Source: Pseudahrensia aquimaris (GTDB lineage: Bacteria > Pseudomonadota > Alphaproteobacteria > Rhizobiales > Rhizobiaceae). From it: a stretch of 64,000 nt of DNA. The stretch covers positions 496,001 through 560,000 of the forward strand of contig NZ_JBHTJV010000009.1 in NCBI RefSeq assembly GCF_042676045.1. The letters are read 5' to 3'. Under the pieces are notes generated by a model that was not told the DNA's origin, ran no database searches, and worked only from the letters and a program-made list of their open reading frames with translations. Of this stretch, positions 34,491 to 42,475 are shown piece by piece; position 1 is the stretch's first letter, and every line of letters begins with the position of its first letter. The position numbers and the translations under genes are program-made.

Positions 34491-35258
34491 ATGAAACAGG
34501 AAAATCAAAAATCGTCGCAGGCACCGTTTCGCGATATCGAGCGGCCCGATCCGCCGCGTCTCAAGCTGAAACGCAAGCTGCCACGGGCGAAATACACTCA
34601 AGACGAATTGGTCGAGATCTTTGAGCGCTTCCGCCAGCAAAGGCCGGAACCAAAGGGCGAGTTGGACCACGTCAATCCGTTCACACTTCTTGTGGCCGTC
34701 GTTCTATCTGCGCAGGCGACTGATGTGGGGGTGAACAAGGCGACCAAGGAATTGTTTAAGGTAGCCGACACGCCGCAAAAGATGTTGGCGTTGGGCGAAG
34801 AGAAGGTGCGCGACTACATCAAAACAATCGGCCTTTATCGCAACAAGGCCAAGAACGTCATCAAACTTTGCGAGCAATTGATCGAGCGCCACGGCGGCAT
34901 CGTGCCCCAAGACCGTGACGCGCTGGTGGAACTGGCGGGCGTCGGGCGCAAGACGGCCAATGTGGTGTTGTCGATGTCATTCGGCGTGCCGACGATTGCC
35001 GTCGATACCCATATTTTCCGCATAGGCAACCGCTGCGGCATCGCGCCGGGCAAGACGGTCGATGATGTGGAGTTCATTCTGGAGCGGCGCATCCCACGCG
35101 ATTATTTGTTCCATGCCCATCACTGGCTCATTTTGCATGGTCGCTATGTCTGCAAGGCCCGCAAGCCCGATTGCGAAGCCTGCGTCATCGCCGATCTGTG
35201 CAAATCGCGGGAGAAGACCACCGATATTCCCGCGCCCATCGTGAGGCTGGAAGACTGA
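34491..35258 (+). CDS. nth: Endonuclease III
   Basis: This 255-residue bifunctional DNA glycosylase/AP lyase for oxidised pyrimidines has the catalytic lysine in LAGVGRKTANVV and the aspartate in IAVDTHIFRI. The 4Fe-4S ligands are at the C-terminus (CKARKPDCEACVIADLC). The N-terminal 50 residues are a basic extension. It is the closer match to standard Nth of the two paralogues in this region. The PdeM-like gene follows in the same direction. Confidence 0.95.
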   Translation: MKQENQKSSQAPFRDIERPDPPRLKLKRKLPRAKYTQDELVEIFERFRQQRPEPKGELDHVNPFTLLVAVVLSAQATDVGVNKATKELFKVADTPQKMLALGEEKVRDYIKTIGLYRNKAKNVIKLCEQLIERHGGIVPQDRDALVELAGVGRKTANVVLSMSFGVPTIAVDTHIFRIGNRCGIAPGKTVDDVEFILERRIPRDYLFHAHHWLILHGRYVCKARKPDCEACVIADLCKSREKTTDIPAPIVRLED

Positions 35259-35286
35259 TGACCGGCGCGGTGGATGTTCGTGGTTT

Positions 35287-36135
35287 GTGCTGTATGGTGA
35301 CGGCGTGAATGATTCGACCCTTCCTTATCGCCAGCCGCCAATGGGGCGTGGTGCGCGAACGGTGAAAGCGTCGCAAAACGTGGACGACGACACCCTGATG
35401 GCACAATTGCAATTGGCCTTGGACGAAAGCGCGGCGCTTCAATCAACGCGCGATACGTCAGGCTGCTGCCCGCATCAGATCAACGGCCATTGGTTGCTCA
35501 CGGACGCTGAAGGCATCGCTTTTTGGGAAGCTGCTGACACTCTCATTGTCGCCGATCTACACTTGGAGAAAGGCTCCAGCTTCGCCCGCCGTGGCCAATT
35601 GATCCCACCTTACGACACAAAGACGACACTGCGCCGCTTCGACAAAATGATTGAAAAGTGGAACCCCAAGCGGGTGATCGCCTTGGGGGACTCTTTCCAC
35701 GATACAGACGCTTCTGCGCGGCTCTCGCCCGCCAACCAAGCAACAATCAGCGGCTTTATGAAGGGTCGCGATTGGCTGTGGATCACCGGAAACCACGACC
35801 CCGAACCACCCGTCGGCCTCGGCGGCGATGTCGCTGACGAACTGCGCGAAGCTGGCCTGATCTTCCGTCACGAACCGCAAGTGGAAGATGCCTTGGGTGA
35901 ATTAGCAGGACATTTGCATCCCAAAGCACGCTTGATGCGTCGCGGTCGCAACGTGCGTCGCTCATGCTTCGCCGCCAGCGAAACCCGCATGATCCTCCCC
36001 AGCTTCGGCGCTTATACCGGCGGCTTGGACGTGCGCCACGAGGCTTATGCGGGCCTGTTCGAAGGCCGCAACTTCCACGCTCTCATGCGCGGCAACGGGC
36101 AGGTGTATCGGATAGCCGGCAGTGAGTTGCGCTAG
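35287..36135 (+). CDS. pdeM: Ligase-associated PdeM-type metallophosphoesterase
   Basis: This calcineurin-like phosphoesterase of about 282 residues has metal motifs LIVADLHLEKG, VIALGDSFHD, WLWITGNHD and GHLHPKA in the usual order. PdeM proteins are encoded with bacterial DNA-ligase repair clusters and are predicted DNA endonucleases or phosphoesterases. The start is uncertain: GTG at 35287 and GTG at 35305 are both in frame and neither has a good ribosome site. It lies 3 kb from the ligase with two glycosylases, a methyltransferase and a DUF2244 gene between; the usual helicase is absent. The stop nearly meets that of the convergent small gene. Confidence 0.88.
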   Translation: MLYGDGVNDSTLPYRQPPMGRGARTVKASQNVDDDTLMAQLQLALDESAALQSTRDTSGCCPHQINGHWLLTDAEGIAFWEAADTLIVADLHLEKGSSFARRGQLIPPYDTKTTLRRFDKMIEKWNPKRVIALGDSFHDTDASARLSPANQATISGFMKGRDWLWITGNHDPEPPVGLGGDVADELREAGLIFRHEPQVEDALGELAGHLHPKARLMRRGRNVRRSCFAASETRMILPSFGAYTGGLDVRHEAYAGLFEGRNFHALMRGNGQVYRIAGSELR

Positions 36136-36136
36136 G

Positions 36137-36397
36137 CTATTTGTAGGTGAATGTCGCGCATGCTCGGATGGTTTTGCGCTGCCTCGTTCCCGCAATCCCG
36201 CTCTTGCTCTTGGTTGTTCTCGTGCCGCAGGTCCGCGGAATACTGCGATTTTTTGTCAGACGGTTTACCTCAGATGTACTTTTCCGGCTGTATGGATTTG
36301 ATACGGTGCCTTTCGCTCCCGCGGCGTGGGAAACCTGCGGTACAAAGATGCTGCCGATTGCAACAACGGCAGCAGCAAAGATCAATTGCGTGGTCAT
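36137..36397 (-). CDS. Small secreted basic protein of unknown function
   Basis: This 86-residue protein has a clear signal peptide (MTTQLIFAAAVVAIGSIFVP, cleavage likely after SHA). The mature peptide of about 60 residues is basic (SRKSTSEVNRLTKNRS, RTTKSKSG) with two cysteines. A GAGAGG ribosome site stands 8 bases before the ATG, which supports a real gene. I recognise no family. It converges on pdeM, and its upstream 160-base gap to polA contains two small hairpins (36492-36505, 36526-36540). Confidence 0.65.
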   Translation of the reverse strand: MTTQLIFAAAVVAIGSIFVPQVSHAAGAKGTVSNPYSRKSTSEVNRLTKNRSIPRTCGTRTTKSKSGIAGTRQRKTIRACATFTYK

Positions 36398-36559
36398 GGT
36401 GTTTGCCTCTCGAAGTGTAATTTATGAACCTTTAATTGGCGATAGCTCGCCTTGATGGTTTCCATAATCAAACACTCCCGTGCTCCGCGATGTGCAAAAA
36501 TGCACAAGTCGCAAAGCGGCTTCAGACCATCAGTGATGGTGGCAACTTGAGCGCGTAAA

Positions 36560-39463
36560 TTAGTGCGCCTCGTCCCAATTGTCTGCCGCGCGTGCGTCCA
36601 CCTGCAGGGGAACACTCAACTGCATCACCGGCATTGTGGCGTTTTCCATGATTTTCGTTACCAGCGTGATGGTTTCGTCCACCTCGGCTTCCGGCACCTC
36701 GAAGATCAGTTCATCATGGACCTGTAGCAGCATTTCCGCGTTCAGTTTGGCCTCGCCTAAAGCACCTTCCATCTGCACCATGGCGCGGCGGATAATGTCG
36801 GCCGCGCTGCCTTGAATGGGCGCGTTGATGGCGGCGCGTTCGTTGAACGCACGCACTTGCGGGTTGGACGAGCGGATTTCTTCGTAGTGTGCTTTACGGC
36901 CAAAGATCGTTTCCACAAATCCATGCTCTTTGGCGAACTTTTTTGTGCTGTCCATGTAGTCGCGGATGCCGGGGAAGCGCTCGAAATACATCTTGATGTA
37001 GTCGCCCGCCTCCGACCGTCCGATACCCAGATTGTTCGCCAATCCAAAGGCGGAAATGCCGTAGATAATGCCAAAGTTGATCGCCTTGGCCTGACGGCGG
37101 ATCATCGGGTCCATGCCTTCCACAGGCACGTTGAACATCTCGCTCGCCGTCATGGCGTGAATGTCGATGCCATCGGCAAAAGCCTGCTTGAGCTGCGGAA
37201 TATCGGCCACATGGGCCAGCACGCGCAGTTCGATTTGGCTGTAATCGGCGCTGACCAGCTTGAAGCCCGGCTCAGCCACGAAAGCTGTGCGGATTTTGCG
37301 TCCCTCTTCCGTACGAACGGGAATGTTCTGCAGGTTTGGATCGGATGACGACAGCCGCCCCGTAGACGTGGAGGCCATCGCATAGGATGTGTGGACCCGC
37401 TTGGTCTGCGGGTTGATAAAGCCGGGCAGGGCGTCGGTGTAGGTCGATTTCAACTTCGAAAGCTGCCGCCAATCGACGATTTTGCGCGGCAGATCGTGGC
37501 CCTCTGCGGCGAGGTCTTCCAGTTGCTGTGCGCCCGTCGCCCATTGGCCCGTCTTGGTTTTCTTGCCGCCCGGCAGGTTCATTTCGTCAAACAGAATTTC
37601 ACCCAATTGCTTGGGCGAACCGACATTGAATTTCCGCCCGGCCAACTCATAAATTTCTGATTCAATAGCCGCCGCTTTCTGAGCCAGTTCGCCGGAAAGG
37701 CGCGATAGAATTTGACGGTCAACGGAAATGCCCCGCGCTTCCATCCGGCAGATCACCGGCACAAGAGGGCGTTCCAGCCGCTCATAGACCGTGTTCATTC
37801 CTTCTGCCGTAAGCCGCGCTTTGAGGATTTTCCAAAGCCGCAGGGTGATGTCAGCGTCTTCGGCGGCGTAGGCTGTGGCTTTATCGATCTCCACCTGCGC
37901 GAACGATACCGCGCTTTTGCCTGTGCCTGCCACGTCTTTGTAGGAGATCGGCGTGTGGCCAAGAATGGCTTCGCTCAGCGCGTCCATGCCGTGCTTGGTG
38001 CGGCCAGCGTCCAGCACGTAGGAAAGCAGCATCGTGTCATCAAACGGTGCGATGTGGATCCCGCCATTTTCAGGGCGTGAGAGAAGCAGCCAGTCGTATT
38101 TCATGTTCTGCGCGATTTTCAGAACGGACGCATCTTCCAGCAGCGGTTTGAGCATCTCCAATGCGCGGTTGCGGTCGATCTGGTCCGCCACCAAGCCGCC
38201 TCCAAACATGTCGCCCTCGCCAGACATATGCCCGAGAGGAATGTAGCAAGCCTTGCCCGGCGCAACGGCTAACGACACGCCCACCAGCTGCGCCTGCATG
38301 GCGTCGAGCGAATCCGTCTCGGTGTCCACTGCCACCACACCTGCCTCGTGCGCTGCGTCGATCCAGCTTTGCAGAGCCGCCTCGTCGCGGACGGTCTCAT
38401 AAGCGCTCGTGTCCACCGGCATTGCGGCCATCGCCGCAGTGACTTTTTCAACCAAACCTGACGGTGTGCTGCCGCCCTCGGTGGAAGCGCTTTCGGCCGG
38501 TGCATCGAAGTCCGGCCCGCGCTGTTCGTAGCCGTCTGCGGAAATCTCGCTGGCGTCGATGGCTGCCGCATCGGCTTCCGTTTCCGCTGCCACGCGGCGC
38601 GTGAGCGTGTTGAGTTCCAGCCCTTTCAGGAAGGCGATCAGTTTGGGGCCATCGACTGAATTCAGCGCCAAGTCTTCCACCGGCACATCCAGCGGCGTGT
38701 TCACGTCCAGCGTGACGAGGCGTTTGGATAGCCGCGCTTGATCGGCAAATTCGATCAGGTTTTCGCGCCGCTTGTTTTGTTTAATCTCACCCGCCCGCTC
38801 CAGCAGCGTTTCCAGATCACCAAACTCTTCCAGCAATTGCGCCGCCGTCTTCGGTCCGATTCCAGGAACGCCGGGAATGTTGTCGGTTGAATCCCCCGCC
38901 AGTGATTGCAGGTCGATCATTTTCTCCGGCCCAACGCCGAATTTCTCGATCACTTCGGCGCTAGCAACCCGTTTGTCCTTCATCGTGTCATACATGATGA
39001 CGTTATCGTTGATGAGCTGCATCAGGTCTTTGTCTGACGAAATGATCGTCACATCGCCGCCTGCCGCCACCGCCTCTCGCGCATAGGAGGCAATGATGTC
39101 GTCGGCCTCATAGCCTTCTTTCTCGATGCACGGCACGTCAAACGCGCGGGTTGCCTCACGGATGATCGCAAATTGCGGGCGCAAATCTTCCGGCGGCGCG
39201 TCGCGGTTGGCCTTGTATTCAGGGTATATTTCGTTGCGGAACGTGGTCGACGAGTGGTCGAAAATCACGGCGAAATGGGTAGGTGTGACACCCACAGACG
39301 TGTCACGCGCTTCTTGCAGCAGTTTCCACAGCATGTTGCAAAAACCGGACACGGCGCCAATCGGCAAGCCGTCGGATTTGCGCGTCAGAGGCGGCAAAGC
39401 GTGATAAGCGCGGAAAATATAAGCCGAGCCATCGACAAGAAACAGGTGATCGCCTTTTTTCAA
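36560..39463 (-). CDS. polA: DNA polymerase I
   Basis: This 967-residue polymerase has three full activities: an N-terminal 5'-3' exonuclease (HLFLVDGSAYIFRAYHALPP; SSDKDLMQL), a 3'-5' exonuclease with intact VDTETDSLD, and a polymerase domain. The polymerase motifs are A (ADYSQIELRVLAH), B (RRQAKAINFGIIYG) and C (QVHDELIFEV). It fills gaps and removes RNA primers. The TTG at 39463, with a GGAAAGG site 8 bases upstream, gives MKKGDHLFLVDG as in rhizobial PolA; the longer in-frame reading is rejected. It belongs to the repair-rich 29.6-39.5 kb region but is separately transcribed. Confidence 0.97.
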   Translation of the reverse strand: MKKGDHLFLVDGSAYIFRAYHALPPLTRKSDGLPIGAVSGFCNMLWKLLQEARDTSVGVTPTHFAVIFDHSSTTFRNEIYPEYKANRDAPPEDLRPQFAIIREATRAFDVPCIEKEGYEADDIIASYAREAVAAGGDVTIISSDKDLMQLINDNVIMYDTMKDKRVASAEVIEKFGVGPEKMIDLQSLAGDSTDNIPGVPGIGPKTAAQLLEEFGDLETLLERAGEIKQNKRRENLIEFADQARLSKRLVTLDVNTPLDVPVEDLALNSVDGPKLIAFLKGLELNTLTRRVAAETEADAAAIDASEISADGYEQRGPDFDAPAESASTEGGSTPSGLVEKVTAAMAAMPVDTSAYETVRDEAALQSWIDAAHEAGVVAVDTETDSLDAMQAQLVGVSLAVAPGKACYIPLGHMSGEGDMFGGGLVADQIDRNRALEMLKPLLEDASVLKIAQNMKYDWLLLSRPENGGIHIAPFDDTMLLSYVLDAGRTKHGMDALSEAILGHTPISYKDVAGTGKSAVSFAQVEIDKATAYAAEDADITLRLWKILKARLTAEGMNTVYERLERPLVPVICRMEARGISVDRQILSRLSGELAQKAAAIESEIYELAGRKFNVGSPKQLGEILFDEMNLPGGKKTKTGQWATGAQQLEDLAAEGHDLPRKIVDWRQLSKLKSTYTDALPGFINPQTKRVHTSYAMASTSTGRLSSSDPNLQNIPVRTEEGRKIRTAFVAEPGFKLVSADYSQIELRVLAHVADIPQLKQAFADGIDIHAMTASEMFNVPVEGMDPMIRRQAKAINFGIIYGISAFGLANNLGIGRSEAGDYIKMYFERFPGIRDYMDSTKKFAKEHGFVETIFGRKAHYEEIRSSNPQVRAFNERAAINAPIQGSAADIIRRAMVQMEGALGEAKLNAEMLLQVHDELIFEVPEAEVDETITLVTKIMENATMPVMQLSVPLQVDARAADNWDEAH

Positions 39464-39646
39464 GGGAAATGCCTTTCCGGCATGGATAACAACACGACCC
39501 GAACGATGGCCAAGCCGCCGCTTCAATGCAAGGGTTGAGCAGCATAGAAAACAGCTGTTTCTCGTCACGCAAGGCTCACGCAAGCGTGTCCAAAATGGTC
39601 ACTTTCGCGTCTTGAAAAGGCCAATTTTGGCAATCATTTTGTCATC

Positions 39647-39798
39647 ACGCCGATGACGCATCGGCCGCGTTCGTGGTTGTGATCCCCCCAAGAACCCGAA
39701 TGCAGACAAACTGGCCCCTTTTCCCCTCTCCTGAGGCCAGTTTGCAAAGCGTCCTGAGCCTCGAAAGCCGCGAGTATCGGCTTTCGAGGCTCTTTTTT
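39647..39798 (+). ncRNA. Candidate independent small RNA between polA and the M20 peptidase
   Basis: The 402-base gap 39464-39865 lies between divergent genes, yet contains a plus-strand terminator that belongs to neither. Upstream of it are a 6-bp hairpin (39650-39664) and a perfect 10-bp hairpin (39707-39716 with 39735-39744) whose 18-base loop is pyrimidine-rich (CCTTTTCCCCTCTCCTGA). Such C/U-rich loops can pair with ribosome sites. A weak TTGAAA-like -35 is at 39612. The rest of the gap shows nothing coding. The 5' end is a guess. Confidence 0.45.
39756..39798 (+). terminator. Strong Rho-independent terminator
   Basis: A perfect 15-bp stem (39756-39770 with 39778-39792, arms starting GAGCCTCGAAAGCCG) with a 7-base loop is followed by TTTTTT. 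It faces right, just before the M20 peptidase gene, and no plus-strand protein gene ends upstream of it. Confidence 0.9.
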
Positions 39799-39865
39799 GC
39801 CCGCTTGGCGTCTGGTTGGTTTCGGCTTATGGCTGGAGAATAAAAGCCATCGGGAGAGATGAAAT

Positions 39866-41251
39866 ATGAGTGATATCGAAACGGTTCTCAGCACGGTCGA
39901 CAGCAATCTCGATGCGTCGATCGAGCGCCTGTTTGATCTGTTGCGCATCGAGAGCATTTCCACCGATCCCGCCTATGCAGGAGAGTGCGAAAAGGCCGGG
40001 CAATGGCTGGTGGATACGCTCAATGACTTGGGTTTTGATGCCAGCCTGCACCACACCGAGGGTCATCCGATGGTGGTTGCCCACCATGATGGGCCGGACG
40101 GGGCGCCGCATGTGCTCTTCTACGGTCATTATGACGTTCAGCCGGTGGACCCGCTTGATCTTTGGGACACCCATCCGTTCCAACCAGATATTATCGAGGT
40201 CAACGGTGCTAAACGTCTGCGTGGGCGCGGAACGTCCGATGATAAAGGCCAGTTGATGACCTTCGTGGAAGCTTGCCGCTCTTGGAAGGAAGCGACAGGC
40301 GCGTTGCCGTGCAAGGTGACTATATTGTTCGAAGGCGAAGAGGAATCCGGCTCCCCCAGTCTGCTGCCTTTCCTGGCGGCACATGGAGAAGAGTTGAAAG
40401 CCGACCTCGCTTTGGTTTGCGACACGAACATGTGGGACGCATCAACTCCAGCAATCGCAACCGCACTTCGTGGTATGGCAAGCGAAGAAATCGTGGTTCA
40501 CGGTCCATCGCGCGATCTTCATTCCGGCTATTATGGCGGCGCTGCCCAAAACCCGATTCACATTCTTTCGTCCATCCTGTCGGCTCTTCACAACGATAAG
40601 GGCCGGGTCACGTTGGACGGCTTCTATGAAGGCGTTGCTCCAGTGCCGGATGATATTCGCGCCATGTGGGACGAATTAGGCTTTTCCGAAACAGAATTTC
40701 TGGGCGATGTAGGCTTGAAGAAGACCGCAGGTGAAGTGGGCTATTCGGCTCTGGAACACATCTGGTCGCGTCCCACGGCAGAAGTGAACGGCGTTATCGG
40801 TGGTTATACGGGCAAAGGCTTTAAGACCGTCATTCCGGCCATCGCTTCGGCCAAAGTATCTTTCCGGCTGGTAGGCGAACAAGACCCGCACAAAGTCATC
40901 GCAGCCTTCCACAAACACGTCGAAACGCATCTGCCAGACGATTGTTCTGTAGAATACATTCCCCACGGGCGCTCGAAGGCCACCCAATTGGACTATGCGC
41001 TGCCTGCGCTAAAGCAGGCTTCAACCGCGTTGACCGAAGAGTGGGGCAAGCCTGCCGCGCTGATCGCGATGGGAGGGTCGATCCCGATTGTTGGCAATTT
41101 CAAGCGCGAACTGGGAATGGACTCGCTTCTCGTCGGCTTCGGCTTGGCAGAGGACAACATCCATTCGCCCAACGAGAAATATGAGCTTGCCAGCTACCAC
41201 AAAGGCACCCGTTCATGGGTGCGCATTTTGCAGGCTTTGGCTGATGGCTAG
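39866..41251 (+). CDS. M20 family dipeptidase / metallopeptidase
   Basis: This 461-residue cytoplasmic hydrolase is of the ArgE/DapE/ACY1/CPG2 family. Zinc ligands and catalytic acids are in VLFYGHYDVQPVD and LRGRGTSDDKGQ, the base is in FEGEEESGSPSL, and a dimerisation domain sits in the middle. The closest functional groups are dipeptidases, but the substrate is not fixed by motif. It follows the strong terminator at 39756-39798 and its ATG has a GGGAGAG site. Confidence 0.9.
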   Translation: MSDIETVLSTVDSNLDASIERLFDLLRIESISTDPAYAGECEKAGQWLVDTLNDLGFDASLHHTEGHPMVVAHHDGPDGAPHVLFYGHYDVQPVDPLDLWDTHPFQPDIIEVNGAKRLRGRGTSDDKGQLMTFVEACRSWKEATGALPCKVTILFEGEEESGSPSLLPFLAAHGEELKADLALVCDTNMWDASTPAIATALRGMASEEIVVHGPSRDLHSGYYGGAAQNPIHILSSILSALHNDKGRVTLDGFYEGVAPVPDDIRAMWDELGFSETEFLGDVGLKKTAGEVGYSALEHIWSRPTAEVNGVIGGYTGKGFKTVIPAIASAKVSFRLVGEQDPHKVIAAFHKHVETHLPDDCSVEYIPHGRSKATQLDYALPALKQASTALTEEWGKPAALIAMGGSIPIVGNFKRELGMDSLLVGFGLAEDNIHSPNEKYELASYHKGTRSWVRILQALADG

Positions 41252-41275
41252 AGAGGGTTTGAAAGTTGCAATTTG

Positions 41276-41289
41276 TTGATCTGAATCAA
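41276..41289 (+). promoter_or_regulatory. Perfect FNR box in front of the DUF6455 gene
   Basis: TTGATCTGAATCAA exactly matches the FNR consensus TTGAT-N4-ATCAA. About 30 bases downstream TATTGA (41312-41317) is a fair -10, which would place transcription start near 41324, the spacing of a class II FNR-activated promoter. The fnr gene itself is 0.4 kb downstream. Confidence 0.85.
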
Positions 41290-41349
41290 AGATAGGACAT
41301 TGCGACTGACCTATTGATGGTTCATCAAATCAATGGAGGGCTTCGTCCC

Positions 41350-41598
41350 GTGGTCTTCAAACCGTTCAGCAAACGTCTCGACATGCTCTCCAAGATGGCC
41401 AACCGCACTGATGCGCTTAAACGATTGGGCACATCACGAATGGTTGAAATTGCGCTTCGCCGCGCCATGACAACATGTTTGTCGTGCAAAAGCGGGGACA
41501 CCTGCCAGAAATGGCAGGCTGAAAACCGGGGCAAGGGAGCCGCCCCGGAATTCTGTCCAAACGCCGCCCGTTTCGAAATAATGGCGGAAACTGCATAG
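41350..41598 (+). CDS. DUF6455 family small cysteine-containing protein
   Basis: This 82-residue protein has the DUF6455 cysteine pattern TTCLSCKSGDTCQKW and later FCPNAARF. The cysteines could bind metal; the function is unknown. I choose GTG at 41350 because a GGAGG site lies 10 bases upstream. The inferred start of transcription (about 41324) lies downstream of the more distal ATG at 41317. The perfect FNR box indicates induction at low oxygen, and fnr lies next. Confidence 0.78.
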   Translation: MVFKPFSKRLDMLSKMANRTDALKRLGTSRMVEIALRRAMTTCLSCKSGDTCQKWQAENRGKGAAPEFCPNAARFEIMAETA

Positions 41599-41721
41599 AA
41601 GTCAGAGCGTTAATGTGTCTGGATGAAATGGTGTCAACCTAACTTCACAAGTGACATTTCAATGTGTAATCTTTGCTTGACGGCAAGGGAGTGTCGTTAC
41701 CGAGAATAGGACGGCACAGAT

Positions 41722-42468
41722 ATGAACAATAGCCAGCGCAAAGACATACACAATTCAGAAGTCCCGGTAGTTTGTCAGGCCTGTGAAGTGCGCCATCGCG
41801 GCGTGTGCGGTGCGCTGAATGGCGAGCAGTTGATGAGACTGAGCAAGCACACTAAGCGCCACGCCATAAGCCATGCGGCCGAGCTGACAACGGGCGGTCG
41901 TTCGGCAGAACGCTATGCCAACATTATGAGCGGCGTGGTTAAACTTTCAAAATTGATGGCCGATGGTCGCCAACAGATCGTTGGTCTGCAGTTCGCTCCT
42001 GACTTCGTGGGCCGTCCTTTCGCTAATGCTGATGGCATCACCGTGGAAGCTGCGACCGACGTGCGCGTTTGCTCTTTCCCGCGTGAAACCCTGGAAGGTT
42101 TGATGGAAGAGGAGCCTGAGCTTGAGCAACGTTTGCATCGCCAGACTTTGAGAGAACTGGACGAGGCACGCGAGTGGATGCTCACGCTGGGTCGGAAAAA
42201 TGCCGAAGAAAAAGTTGCCAGCTTCCTCTATCTCATCGCCACACACGTGGACCCAGAAGGCCAGAATGGCACGACGGATATCACCATCGATCTGCCCATG
42301 AAGCGCGGAGACATCGCGGATTTTCTAGGGCTCACGATCGAGACGGTCAGCCGCAATATCACCAAGCTGCGCAAGCGTGGCGTGATTGATGTCGTGGATC
42401 GCCGCACTGTGTTCGTAGCGGATCTGCACCGCCTGCACAGCGCGACGTCGCAGGATCTTTCGCGATAG
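41722..42468 (+). CDS. fnrL: FNR-type oxygen-sensing transcriptional regulator
   Basis: This 248-residue Crp/Fnr regulator has the 4Fe-4S ligands of true FNR: Cys18, Cys21 and Cys29 at the N-terminus (VCQACEVRHRGVC) and Cys117 (RVCSFP). The helix-turn-helix includes IETVSRN, whose Glu, Ser and Arg read the TTGAT half-site. It activates genes when oxygen is low and the cluster is intact. It converges on hemN, and two perfect FNR boxes lie within 3 kb. No FNR box is seen in front of fnr itself, so autoregulation is not supported. Confidence 0.95.
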   Translation: MNNSQRKDIHNSEVPVVCQACEVRHRGVCGALNGEQLMRLSKHTKRHAISHAAELTTGGRSAERYANIMSGVVKLSKLMADGRQQIVGLQFAPDFVGRPFANADGITVEAATDVRVCSFPRETLEGLMEEEPELEQRLHRQTLRELDEAREWMLTLGRKNAEEKVASFLYLIATHVDPEGQNGTTDITIDLPMKRGDIADFLGLTIETVSRNITKLRKRGVIDVVDRRTVFVADLHRLHSATSQDLSR

Positions 42469-42475
42469 TTTTCGT

